NCBI GenBank assembly: GCA_030762935.1
Contig: CM060887.1
Coordinates: 16,174,501-16,238,500 of the forward strand
Source: Hymenopus coronatus
Taxonomy: Eukaryota; Arthropoda; Insecta; Mantodea; Hymenopodidae
Length of the DNA stretch: 64,000 nucleotides
Reading direction: 5' to 3'
Below the pieces are notes generated by a model, which saw nothing but the letters and a program-made list of their open reading frames with translations, searched no databases and had not been told where the DNA came from. Shown here one piece after another: positions 50,570-61,204 of this stretch (within the stretch, counting starts at the first letter, position 1; every line of letters starts with the position of its first letter). The position numbers and the translations under genes are program-made.

Positions 50570-51004
50570 TCAAGGGCAATTGCCCCATTCTTCAGTTGAA
50601 GTCCGACTGATGGCTGGAATTTGTGCTCTGTGGTCTATTACGGTGGAGCCGTCTGCTGTTCTCAGTAGAAGTTCATAATCATGTGGCGGTATTTCAAAAT
50701 TCATCAGTTGGTCTTTTTGTTGTGTAATGAGAATATTCTCCCAAACTGTAAGTGCTGCCGGGTTGTTTACAGGTTTTAGCAATTGTATGTCATTTTGTAT
50801 TTCATGATGTGATGTCCAAAAATGGTATGCTACTGCCGATTTATCTGTTTGTTTCTGTTTGATATGTCTGAAATGCTCCTTTAGCCTTGTTTCCAGTTTT
50901 CTTTTTGTTTGGCCAATGTAACATGATTTGCAGTCCTTGCAGTCAATTCTGTAGATGCCTGATCTCTGGTTTGTAGGTATGGGGTCTTTAATGTCTGTTT
51001 TCAA
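50570..51004 (-). CDS. Penelope-like GIY-YIG endonuclease domain
   Basis: A 144-codon open frame carries the C-terminal endonuclease of a Penelope-like retroelement, which nicks target DNA to prime reverse transcription. Visible are RSGIYRI (GIY), the Cys-rich insert CKDCKSCYIGQT (YIG with the CxxC-type metal site typical of the family), RKLETRLKEHFRH (catalytic Arg and following helix) and VWENILI. It is separated from the RT frame by a frameshift near 51040. A second diverged copy is in the right arm. Confidence 0.88.
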   Translation of the reverse strand: MKTDIKDPIPTNQRSGIYRIDCKDCKSCYIGQTKRKLETRLKEHFRHIKQKQTDKSAVAYHFWTSHHEIQNDIQLLKPVNNPAALTVWENILITQQKDQLMNFEIPPHDYELLLRTADGSTVIDHRAQIPAISRTSTEEWGNCP

Positions 51005-51042
51005 TGCATTTTTTATGTTGAATTGGTTACTTGAAGCTAAAC

Positions 51043-51920
51043 TTATATTGTATTTCTTGAAAATTTTTTTGAATTTTCTATCTGCTGTTGGGTGATAGGT
51101 GAATTTTTATATATAACTTTCGGTTTTTGTATGGACAAAGTGGTGATTTGTTTTAAGGTTAACTTCTTATGTTTTTTAATTTTTTGGTCAATGATGTCTC
51201 GGTTAAAACCATTGGCTGAGGCTATGTGTCTTAGTTGGAGGTATTCTGTGTTGTACTCTTCTGGGTCAAGTGGGATGCTGAGGAGTCTGTGTACTGAGCT
51301 GTTGAAGACTGCCTGTTTATGAGGTTCTGGGTTGAAACTATTTTGTTTTATGTAATTGTCTGTATGTGTGGTCTTCCTGTAGATGCCATAAGTGATCTTT
51401 TGTTCTTTCCGTGTTAGTTTTAGGTCCAGGTATGGTAGAATTTGGTCTTTTTCTGTTTCCATTGTGAATTGTATGTACCTGTCCTGTAGGTTTAGTAATT
51501 TTAGAGAGTCTTCTGCTAATTTTTTGGGGACCACTGCAAAAACATCAACATGTCTAAACCATTTTTTCAATATATTCGAAAAACTGGAGGTTATATGTAC
51601 TTCAAGTCGTCCCATGTACAGATTTGCTAAAAAGGGCGAAAGTGGGTTACCCATCGCTAAGCCTGATGATTGTAAAATTTACCATTGAATTGGAAATAAT
51701 TCTGGTTGATGCAAAGTGCTGTTAAAGTATGGAAGTCTTCTATTTCTTTCTTGTTTAAGCCTATGTCTGTGAGCCATGCTTTGAAGGTTTCAAGTAACTT
51801 GTCGACTGGGATGCTGGTGAATAATGATTTCACATCAAATGAAACCAACAACTCATTGTTTGAAACTTTGTACTCTTCTAGATGTTTCATTAGTTCTATG
51901 GAATTTTTAATGGAACCCAG
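51043..51920 (-). pseudogene. Penelope-like reverse transcriptase, frameshifted
   Basis: The first piece (51657-51890) holds SFDVKSLFTSIPVDKLLETF, an RT palm motif. A one-base shift then leads to GLAMGNPLSPFLANLYM (51620-51660). The catalytic box near 51541-51556 reads FRHVDVFAVV where the family has two adjacent Asp, so one Asp codon is lost. Then come LPYLDLKL, YRKTTHTDNYI and the linker to the endonuclease. The N-terminal part is missing because the dimer junction cuts it. Confidence 0.88.
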
Positions 51921-51921
51921 A

Positions 51922-52444
51922 CATCATTGACCAAAAAATTAAAAAACATAAGGAGAAATTAACCTTAAAACAAATCACCACTTTGTCCATACAAAAACCG
52001 AAAGTTGTATATAAAAAATTCACCTATCACCCAACAGCAGATAGAAAATTCAAAAAAAATGTTCAAGAAATACAATAAAAGTTTAGCTTCATGTTACATT
52101 GGCCATACAAAAAGAAGACTGGAAACAAGGCTAAAGGAACATTTCAGACATATCAAACAGAAACAACAGTTAAATCGGCAGTAGCATATCATTTTTGGAC
52201 ATCACATCATGAAGTACAAAATGACATAAAATTGCTAAAACCTGTAAACAATCCGGCAGCACTCACAGTTTGGGAGAATATTCTCATTACACAACAAAAA
52301 GACCAACTGATGAATTTTGAAATACCGCCACATGATTATGAACTTCTACTGAGAACACCAGATGGCTCCACTGTAATAGACCACAGAGCACAAATTCCAG
52401 CCATCCGTCGGACTTCAACTGAAGAAGAGGGCAATTGCCCTTGA
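51922..52444 (+). pseudogene. Second Penelope-like arm, endonuclease with internal deletion
   Basis: Repeats the - strand copy in opposite orientation: IIDQKIKKHKE, KPKVVYKKFTYHPT, then at 52090 the frame jumps straight to CYIGHTKRRLETRLKEHF-like sequence. About 110 bp with the GIY half are gone. The end reads VIDHRAQIPAIRRTSTEEEG. It cannot encode an active nuclease. Confidence 0.85.
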
Positions 52445-52529
52445 AACATATGTTTTGAACATAATTACATATGAGTGAGGTGAGTGTTTCTATTCGGACT
52501 CATTTTCAACTATCACATACATTGAAAAT

Positions 52530-52760
52530 GCTTACTTGAGGTCTCTTAGGATTGTTCACAGCCTCCATGTAAGCCCAAGGACCTTTGTGTTGAGAAGTGA
52601 TGACCCCAAAGCCTTACTTCTGTTTTAGGAAAGAGGAGCCAAATCTGGAGAATTATTGGGCTTAGGAAGAACTTGTAACATTTTGACTGTTCAAAATTGT
52701 GAAGAAGGAAGCCATTATCATTTTTGTGGTTTGTTGGTGGATCATGCTCTGGAAAACAGC
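52530..52760 (-). pseudogene. mariner relic, upstream side of the split gene
   Basis: On the - strand NNSPDLAP (52630-52655) matches the SPDLAP block between the second and third catalytic Asp, followed by FPKTEVRLWGHHFST. The frame is broken. 5' of this a polypyrimidine (TTC)n run (52790-52850) and unassigned sequence follow. Confidence 0.5.
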
Positions 52761-54499
52761 ATGCTGCTGACTTTCACTTGTCCATTTTTTTTTTTCCAGC
52801 ACCAGTATCTCTTCTTTCTTTCTTCTTTTTTTTTCTTCTTCTTCTTCCGAGCTTCAGATCAGGATTTGAACAAGTACTTTAAGCCTTTCACTAGCTACCA
52901 CACCCATTTCTCCACAGTAAAACTCTTCGGCATTGGCTACTGGCAGCATTACAGTTTGGGAGAATTAACTATGAGCCTGATAGTGTTGCCTCATGGTCAC
53001 TCTCACAGTGATGCCACTGTTAAGCGGTCTTTAAAGTTCAACAGCTACGCACTAGCAAAGTCACTAAAATCTGAATCCATAGAATAAAACTTAATTTGTG
53101 TACCCCCACCCCCAGACAAGCTATTACATCCATTTTTTCTATAAATCATGATTACTACAGTTGCAGTAGTGCATGTTATAAGCAGAAGCCTGTCCCATAT
53201 TGTAACAAGGATGTACGTATTTATCACACTGGTGAGTTATGAGGCTGACAAGTGCTGTCACCAACCATACTGGTAGTCCTGTAAAACCTTTATTTGTTGC
53301 CCTCAGAATTCCTAAAATATTAAAAGTATCTAAATATTTGCTATATTTAAAAACTGGGTGTTATGTTTAACAAAAAAAAAAATGAAATTAATAATAGTCT
53401 TACATTCCTTTATCAAATAAATTGTAATTACAGAGTGGTAGCATTTTGCAAAACTTGGCTGCATGAGATGAAATTGTTCTGATTTGGCCTTGGCTATTTT
53501 TCCAGTTACAAAATCTGCAACATATCCTAATGAATCTGTAGTTTTCAAGTTTGAAGTAATTTAAAAATGTGTATTAGATTGGTAAACACACAGATCAAAT
53601 GGTAATGTGGTTTCAAATGATTTTTGTAAATTTCATGGATAGGACAACCTTAAAGCAATTATATTTTGGAGAAAACAAAGCAAATTATAAAATTAAGACT
53701 ATGAGGAAGTTTACAGAACTGTAGAACAAACAACATGGAATGGGTTAATTTCAGATCTATAAAGTGAACATTTATTTAAGAATGGATTCAGAAAGTATTA
53801 GCAATTAACATGTCCTGCAGTATTCAAACAAGATATTAAAAATAACAAATAGGTTGATATAAGATCTAATGGCAAAATTATTTAGAGAGATGTTAAATGC
53901 AAGTTTCCGAAGATTTGATTAGCCATTATTCAACCAGTATATATAATAAAAGGGTGTGTGAGAAGTCCTAATTAGACCTTTTAAACTTGGGTAAACTTTT
54001 ACAGGATTACCTGCAGAAATTGCAGCACTAATTTTTATAGGGGTGGAACATTAGATAATGGTAAATGTGTGCCTGAAAAACTAGGACTGTCGTTAGGTAA
54101 GATGTTAATGAAGGGAATAAGCAAATAGAAATGTTGGAGGGAAGTTTTCAAGATGATGCTTGAGCTGGGGTTACTGGTTGGAATAAATTCTATTCAACTT
54201 GATACTGGCTGATTTATATGGGTACCTCCTCTAAGTAAAGGGGTTGGAAATGCTGAGAGATTCCACATTTTGAACTCAAACCTTAAGTGTGTGTCCAAAG
54301 CTGTTTCTAGGTTTGTCAAAAGTACCAAATTTGTACAATAGCTCCAAAAACTTGAGAGAAAAACCGGGCTTCAGTTGATAATAGGCCTATTTTGCCTGAC
54401 GTGGATATTTCAAGACAAGTCCTGATACAGATGGGGAAGGAGCAGGGTTATAATGGTGATTAGGCAAAACACTGCATTGCTATGGTGCTTTCTTTGCCT
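52761..54499. other. No recognised feature
   Basis: Apart from the (TTC)n tract at 52790-52850, no exon or element is supported. A + strand frame over the tract is not credible. Confidence 0.45.
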
Positions 54500-55155
54500 T
54501 CTTTACTTTCTCTATACGCACTATGTACATAGTGTATAGAGAAGGTATTGCACCCCACCTAAAAATTCGATACCGTGATTTCACCGGAAATATACGTTTT
54601 AGAAGTATTTTTAGAAAAAGGTCCGTGTGTCTGTGAACACGACAACTCAAAAACGAAAAGTCGGTAAAATACCAAATTTGGTATTTAAGTTTAGTATCTT
54701 CCAGGGATGCGACACAAAGATTTTGAGAAAAATCCCCCCACCCCAAACTACCCTTTACATGGAACTTTTTTCGAAAATTTTGATTTTCTAAAAAATAACT
54801 AACGATTTTGATTAAGATATCGTATATTAAAGATATTTACCTGGCAAATAAAATTTATATTTTGAATTTTCTGGGAATAGCCTCTGAAGACTACTTTATT
54901 CTGGGTCAATTTTACGGAATTTTGCATACTGCTAAACCGTAAGAGATGGACAAAAACTTACCACACAACAAATGTAGAGCACTTAAAAACACACAATCTA
55001 TGTTATATACATATTTTTCGTGGAGTTGATTGTTTTTTAGATATTCCTTATTTTTTGTTTCAGCTATAAAAAACATGTTTCTCATACAGGACTTTGTAAA
55101 CTCGTGTCCATACAAACAAAGGAACTTCAGCCACATAGCAACCAGCTTTTGACCA
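54500..55155 (+). repeat. Family A copy, left part (interrupted)
   Basis: Starts TTTACTTTCTCTATACG with an almost perfect left palindrome (arms around CTATGTACATAG) and runs to CAACCAGCTTTTGACCA. The rest is at 59629-59806, so a 4.5-kb segment was inserted into this copy. Confidence 0.9.
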
Positions 55156-55383
55156 AGCCCCCACACCTCTGGCTGCGATTGTCGGAAATAGAAGATTTTC
55201 TTGGAGAGCAGAAGGCGTGCTAGGTCGCGCGCAATACATTGATTGCAATGGGGAAACAGTGAAATTACAGCTGTAATCACGTCATGAAGATACCTGAGTT
55301 GGAAATAGTTGCGACAACGTGTTCTTTATGATCATCAGCATTTATGCACGGGGATTGAATAAAATCACTTCATTGACTAGACG
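55156..55383. other. Left flank of the 4.5-kb insertion
   Basis: Less AT-rich than its surroundings, with CpGs (GGTCGCGCGCAATAC). I do not recognise it. It follows GCTTTTGACCA, which is repeated at 59629-59639. Confidence 0.4.
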
Positions 55384-57799
55384 CAACGGTTCCCAACCGG
55401 TGTGCCCCGGCACCCTAGGGTGCCGTGTGATTGGCTAAGGGGTGCCGCGAGATATTGAGATAAACAAAAAAGAATACCTTCTACTGAAGCCTTAAGTCTT
55501 GTAAGGTCTTAAGTCAAATCAATTACTCTCATGCACGGCAGATGGTGATAGTGGTCGATTCATTTCAATAATTCAGTTATACTAGTATCCCACAGATAGC
55601 ATTACAGCTATACCCTGCCGAACATTCCCGAGACTACTCGCTTCCTCACGAACATTCCCGAGACTTCGACAGATGAATATATAAAAGTGTACGCCGCTTG
55701 GCGCTTTCAGTTGTCTTCCTCGCGTTGATTCACAGTGTTTAGCTATGGATAAGTTCATTGTTAAACGTAAATGCCAGGACAGTGAAAGTGAACAGCTTGC
55801 TTAAGAAGCCAAATCTTACAGTTTCTCCCGGACCGTCGAATTCACCACATAAAGAAGACAAACGAAAGAAAAGAACATACCAGGACAGTTACTTAGCGTA
55901 TGGATTTAAGTGGAATAACAACTAGAAAAACCCTATCCCTGTGTGTTTAGTTTGTGGCGAAACACTTAGCAACGAGGCCATGGTACCTAGCAAACTGAAG
56001 CGGCATCTTACAACAAAGCAGTCACAGAAAAGTGTAATGTATTTTTCACATATATTAGAAGGGGAGAAGAAAACAGCTGTGCGAATGGTAAAGAGAATGA
56101 CCGTAGGTGATACTGCTTTTGAAGCCTCATTTAAAGTAGCAGAACTGATAGCTAAAAAGAAGAAACCTCATACTCTTGGAGAGGAAATCATTGGCCCTGC
56201 ATGTCAAGTTATAGTTTCAACAATACTTGGCGAAGGAGCAGCTAATCAAATTTCGAAAGTTCCTCTGTCCAACAACACAATCAGCCGCCGGATATCTGAA
56301 ATGTCATGCAATATCAACGAACAAGTCACGGAGAAAATAAAAACTTATAGAACATTTGCTTTGCAAGAAGATGAAAGTCTCGATATTGGTGGCAAACCGC
56401 AACTCCTTGGTTTTATCAGATATTAGTGAACAGTTTCTGTTCTGTAGACCGCTGGAGACTACCACCACAGGCCATGATATTTTCGTTTCTATTAATTCCT
56501 ATCTCAATGACCATGATCTTTCATGGAAAGACTGCTGTGGTATATGTACAGATGGTGCACCATCTATGTCTGGGAAAATTAAAGGTTATACTGCCAGAGC
56601 TCTCAATGAAAATCCATCAATTATTATAACTCACTGTTTTCTGCACAGCGAGGCGTTAGCCGTGAAAGCGTGTAATGAAGATTTTGCTGAAGTGTTTAAC
56701 CAAGTTGTGAAAATGGTGAACTATATGAAGTCTCGACCTTTAAAGTGCAGAATTTTTGAACAGTTATGTCGCGCAACGGATGCAGCTCATGCCTCTTTGT
56801 TACTTCACACAGAAGTAAGGTGGTTGTCGCGGGGTCGTGTATTGAACCGGTTTCTCGAACTTAAAGAACAGTTAAAAACTTTTTTTAAGGATGAAAATCA
56901 AGACACATTTCATGAGCTCTTACTAAGTGATTCTTGGTGTTTTGAACTGTTGTATCTGGCAGATATTTTTCATAAGCTGAATGAACTGAATGTTTCGATG
57001 CAGGGTCGACATGAAACAATAATCTCCTCAACCAATAAAATGAAAGGTTTTAAAAGAAAACTTAGTTCTTGGAAGTCTGCAGTTCAAAAAGGAGATTTGT
57101 CGAACTTTCCATCTCTTCTTAATGTGACAGGAGATAAAGATCAGGGTAAACTGAAAGACTGCATTTGTGATCACTTATCAAGATGCGTACTTTCCAAATA
57201 TTTTCACTACGAATCTCGACTGGGCTGTCTCACCATTTGATTTCGTAGATAGTGCAGAGAAAATAGATTTCACTGCTTGCGAACGAGATGAATTTATTGA
57301 TCTTTGCGCTGATTCCACACTCAAAGGTAAGTTCACCAAGAGTGAGGCGTCGGTGGCCAGTTTTTGGCTTCAACGGAGAGAGGAGTACCCTAACCTAATG
57401 AAGAAAGCAATTAACGCACTTTTGCCCTTTTCAACATCCTATCTATGCGAGCAAGCCTTCTCTGCTATGGTGACAATAAAATGCAAAGCAAGAAATAGAC
57501 TGAACAACCATGAGGATGATTTGCGTGTTTCACTGTCAATTAAGACCCGACATCACATATCTGTGCTCTAAGCATCAATCACAAGTTTCACATTAATCGA
57601 ACAAAATTTATTGATGTATTTTTACTCAGTGATTGTAGTAAAGTTTACTGTATTATGTTATGGTGTACGTTATTACTATATAATATTTCAATAAATTAAC
57701 ATATTAAGCTTAATTTTCTTTTAATTCAAGGAAGGGTGCCCCTGGTGTTTAATGTTATTCCCAAGGGTGCCGTGAACCCCAAAATGTTGGGAAACACTG
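55384..57799 (+). mobile_element. hAT element, 2.4 kb, TIRs and target duplication
   Basis: Left end CAACGGTTCCCAACC and complement of right end CAGTGTTTCCCAACA match at 11 of 14 leading positions. GACTAGA occurs just outside both ends (55375 and 57800), consistent with an 8-bp duplication with one change. Subterminal GGGTGCCG words recur in inverse orientation at both sides. One transposase-derived gene fills it. Confidence 0.88.
55745..57571 (+). pseudogene. hAT transposase pseudogene (ZBED5-like)
   Basis: Starts MDKFIVKRKCQDSESEQLA, then TAA at 55802 and a frameshift. A BED-type zinc finger follows (CLVCGETLSNEAMVPSKLKR H, 55950-56010), preceded by an in-frame TAG. The core continues LGEEIIGPACQVIVSTILGE, LQEDESLDIGGKPQLL (first catalytic Asp region), a shift near 56420, CTDGAPSMSG (second Asp), THCFLHSEALA and EVRWLSRGRVLNRFLELKEQ. 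After a further shift near 57190 comes the C-terminal dimerisation block with YLCEQAFSAM (catalytic Glu). At least two frameshifts and two stops make it inactive, but decay is mild. Confidence 0.9.
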
Positions 57800-57983
57800 G
57801 ACTAGAGAGAATTTCATCCCACAACTGAACAAAACAAAGTAAATATTGTAATTGAAGTTAAATATCGCATACTTGCATATAAAGTGCTTTACAAACGGTA
57901 CGTAAGCATCACCGAAAGGAAAATTCTACTTTAATTCTGTTTTTCGCAGTTTCTTCTCACTGATTCCATATATACTGTCTACG

Positions 57984-58780
57984 TTTTTACCTTCTCTACA
58001 CGTGATGTACCTACTTAGCGTATAGAGAAAGTATTGTACTCCATCCAACCTAGATTTTATCAGAAGTATACGTTTTAGGGTCCCCTGTATAAAAAAAGAA
58101 CTTTTAGAAAGAGGTCCGTGTTGGTGTTTGTGTCCATGAACACGATAACTCAAAAATGAAAAGTCGGTAAAAACTCTAACTTGGTATTTAAGTTTAGTAT
58201 ATTCCAAGGATGCGACACGAAGATTTTGAGGCATAAACCCCAAGCCCAAACTATCCTTTACGTGGACAAATTTCAAAATTTTACATTTTCCCAAAAATGG
58301 CTTTAACGATTTTGATTAAAGCGCCGTATATTAAAGATATTTATATGCCAAATAAAATGTATGTGTTGAATTTTCTGGGAATAGCCTTTGAGACCTCTTA
58401 ATTCTGGATGAGTAAGAGAGAGAAAAAAAACTTACTGCACAAAAAATGTAGATCTCGATAGAACCACAATTTACTTCATATACATTCTTTTCGTTGAGTT
58501 GAGAAATCTCTTGTTATTGGTTTCTGTTTTAAAATATTTACTCTTACGAGAATGGGTCAACACTTAGCTCTGCAAAGAAACGCATTTCATACATATGAAA
58601 CCAGTTTTAAAAGATTTGACTATCATTGTAGCTTTTTTCCCTTCTACTTAACAAGGAAGCAAACAATAAGATCATGTCTGCTAATCGATTAGTATGAAGT
58701 AGATAGAAGAATAAGCTTCTTAACAATAATTTGTCAAGATATGTAGAGAAATTTATATGAATGGAACACATCGGATTTTT
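57984..58780 (+). repeat. Family A copy within the 4.5-kb insertion
   Basis: TTTTTACCTTCTCTACACG at the left with a degraded palindrome, and GAACACATCGGATTTTT at the right. Diverged in the middle (CCCCAAGCCCAAACTATCC). Confidence 0.88.
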
Positions 58781-59628
58781 ACTTTAATACACAAAGTCGT
58801 CAACAAGAATTACAAACATGAGTTGTTAAGAATGTCTCTATAGTAAAGCAGTGTAAATGCTGAATTAAAAATACAAAATATGCTGCGCTCAATTCGAAGC
58901 TGATGATAGAATTCTTATTTAAATATTATTCCAGAGCCTATAAATATGAATGCGATAGTTAATGTGTGTTAAGTTAATCGAGAAGTACATTTTTAATTTA
59001 TATTTCAACAATTTAAGCAGTTATAGAAGGTCAAAGTGGTGATACGGACATATTATCTACGGCGTATGTAAACAAAAACAAACATAAATAAAGCGCTTTA
59101 GCATAAAAAAAAAAAACACATGCGATACTGGATTTACAGAGACAGTATATGCACAGTATAACATTAAAATAAATTGGAAATTAGGTACCTGTATTCCTCT
59201 TCAGTAAATTGTAATCAATACGTTAGTAAGCATTTGTGGTATATTTTGTGTTAGATGGATAATATATATAAAATTAGAATTAATTACTACTTAATGTAAA
59301 CTTTGTGCAAAAATAATTAAACTCTAATAACCTATTGATTCATAAACAAAATTGATTTAGAGAGATGCTGTCTGACTATTTTCTTGTGCAACACACTCCT
59401 GTAAGATTTTGCCACATGATGACACCTGAGTTTTACATAAAAGTTTACCACAAAGTTATTAAAATGTGGTTTTCGAGGTACTGAAAGCCTTTTCAGCAAA
59501 CAACATATGGCAAAAAGCATGCTCGGCCCTCCTGTTGAGAATGCGCGAGAGGTTTCAATTTGTGACCGCGACACTAGCGCCGACGGTATGTCTAGGTAAT
59601 TAATTCCAAGGTCTTTGCTTTTGACCAC
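58781..59628. other. Right flank of the 4.5-kb insertion
   Basis: No gene. The last 150 bp contain GCGCGAGAGG and GACCGCGACACTAGCGCC, again CpG-rich. A - strand frame at 59332-59631 is unrecognised. Confidence 0.4.
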
Positions 59629-59806
59629 CACTTTAACCTATGGTACTCCCTTATTTCGCTTCCACTTACAAGGAAGCAAGTAATAAGACTATTTCTGCTG
59701 ATTTTGTCTCGATTAGCAGAAAGTAAATAGAAAAATAAACTTTTTAACAATAATTTATTGCAGAGTAAAAGAGAAAGTCATGTGAATGGAACACCTCAGA
59801 TTTTTT
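59629..59806 (+). repeat. Family A copy, right part
   Basis: Resumes with GCTTTTGACCACCACTTTAACC and ends AACACCTCAGATTTTTT, completing the copy that starts at 54500. Confidence 0.88.
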
Positions 59807-59970
59807 ATTTATTTATCATGACCAGCTCACACATGGCAGAAGCAGAATGCAGAGAGAAAATAAGCACATATGTTTCTCATTATTTGTATAGAGAAATGTG
59901 AAATTTTAGTAATGAAAATAATACTAATAAGTAGGCATTTTATCTTAGGGACAGAAACTATTACAGAAGC

Positions 59971-60884
59971 ATGCCTAGTTTATAGAGAAGGTGCTGTATA
60001 GCACCAAACATTTATACCGAGATTTCACCCGAAGTACATGTTTTGGGTCCCCTGAATCCAAACCTAACATTTTTAGCAGTGTGGGGAGCACCATAGTTAA
60101 AGAATGTAAAATCCAGTAAATATCAATCTTGATATGTAAGTTCATTGTTTTTTAAAAATGCGTCACGATTTTCAATAAAATACCCCTACTCCCAATTACT
60201 CTACATGGAAAAATGTTTTCAAAAATAGTTCAACGGTTTTGGCTAAAATCTCGTATATTTAAGATATTTACATGACAAAATGTTTGTCTTGGATTTTCCG
60301 TGAATAGCCTCTGAAGACCCCTTTATTTTGGATGGATTCTTCAGATTTTTTGTTTGTTGTTGTTGTTTGTTATACTTTAACGTCCTTTAACCTGGTTGGC
60401 ATATCGGACGATGAATGAAATTGGTGAAATTATGCTCAAATGCTCTCGGGGTCCGTGGATTTTCTGAATTTTGTATAACTGGTAGACCATGAGAATAGAC
60501 GGAAAAACTAACCACTCAAAAAAATATAGATCTAGTTAAAACTCAATTTGAGTCATGTATATTATATTGGAATTGATCGTTTTCGAGATATTCATTGTTA
60601 CTGGTTTCAGTTTTAAAATTCTTTTCCCATACAGGAACTTGTCAACTCCTGCCCACACAAAGAAACGGATTTCAATCCCATAGAAATCACATTTTAAAAC
60701 ATTTATTTGACTGCGAGTTCAGCCCAATATATTGCCCTTCTACTTATAAGGAACTAAGTAGTAACACCGTTTCTGCTCTTTTCCTCGACTAGCATGAAGT
60801 AGATAGAAGAATAAGCTCATTAATAATAATTTGCTATAGAGACGTAGGGAAAGTCATGTGAATGGAACACATTAGATTTATTTG
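59971..60884 (+). repeat. Family A copy with a ~120-bp insert
   Basis: Left end eroded (GTTTATAGAGAAGGTG), right end GAACACATTAGATTTA. At about 60343-60468 an unrelated segment with CTTTAACGTCCTTTAACC and GGTTGGCATATCGGACG interrupts it. Confidence 0.8.
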
Positions 60885-61204
60885 AGGCGTGCTTATCCTT
60901 GGGATGCAATATACAGAAAGTAAACAGAAAATAAAAATAAAACAATTTCTGCTTTTCATAAAGATTTTGATGCCATATAGCTATGGAGGGAGCATCCTAT
61001 GTTTACTGCGCGGGATAAAGCACGACATTGGGGCAGCAAGACGATTGCGAAAGTTTTGATTACACAAGTTTGTGTACGAATACAGTTTGCAACTTCGCGT
61101 TTATCTGGTTATAGTGTTTGTGTTGCACTGTTAAAATAAGTCACTGCATGGATGGACATCTAGGGAAATGCGATTTTAATTCATATTGGTATACTATATA
61201 AGTA
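60885..61204. other. No recognised feature
   Basis: Mixed composition, no exon supported. Confidence 0.4.

Larger units (their letters stand above)
50463..52518. mobile_element. Penelope-like element inserted as an inverted dimer
   Basis: The insertion is bounded by an 11-bp duplication ACATTGAAAAT (50452-50462 and 52519-52529). A long - strand copy (about 51920 to 50507) and a shorter + strand copy (about 51922 to 52510) meet head to head near 51920. Both outer ends carry the same 3' terminal sequence, including GGGCAATTGCC and ACATATGTTT. The shared duplication shows that the palindromic unit integrated as one piece. Confidence 0.85.

Noticed and set aside
51092..51930. Several + strand frames
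   Set aside because: They are antisense shadows of the Penelope-like reverse transcriptase.
52656..53087. A 143-codon + strand frame
   Set aside because: Its centre is a polypyrimidine repeat coding for Phe/Ser runs, and the left part overlaps a mariner relic on the other strand.
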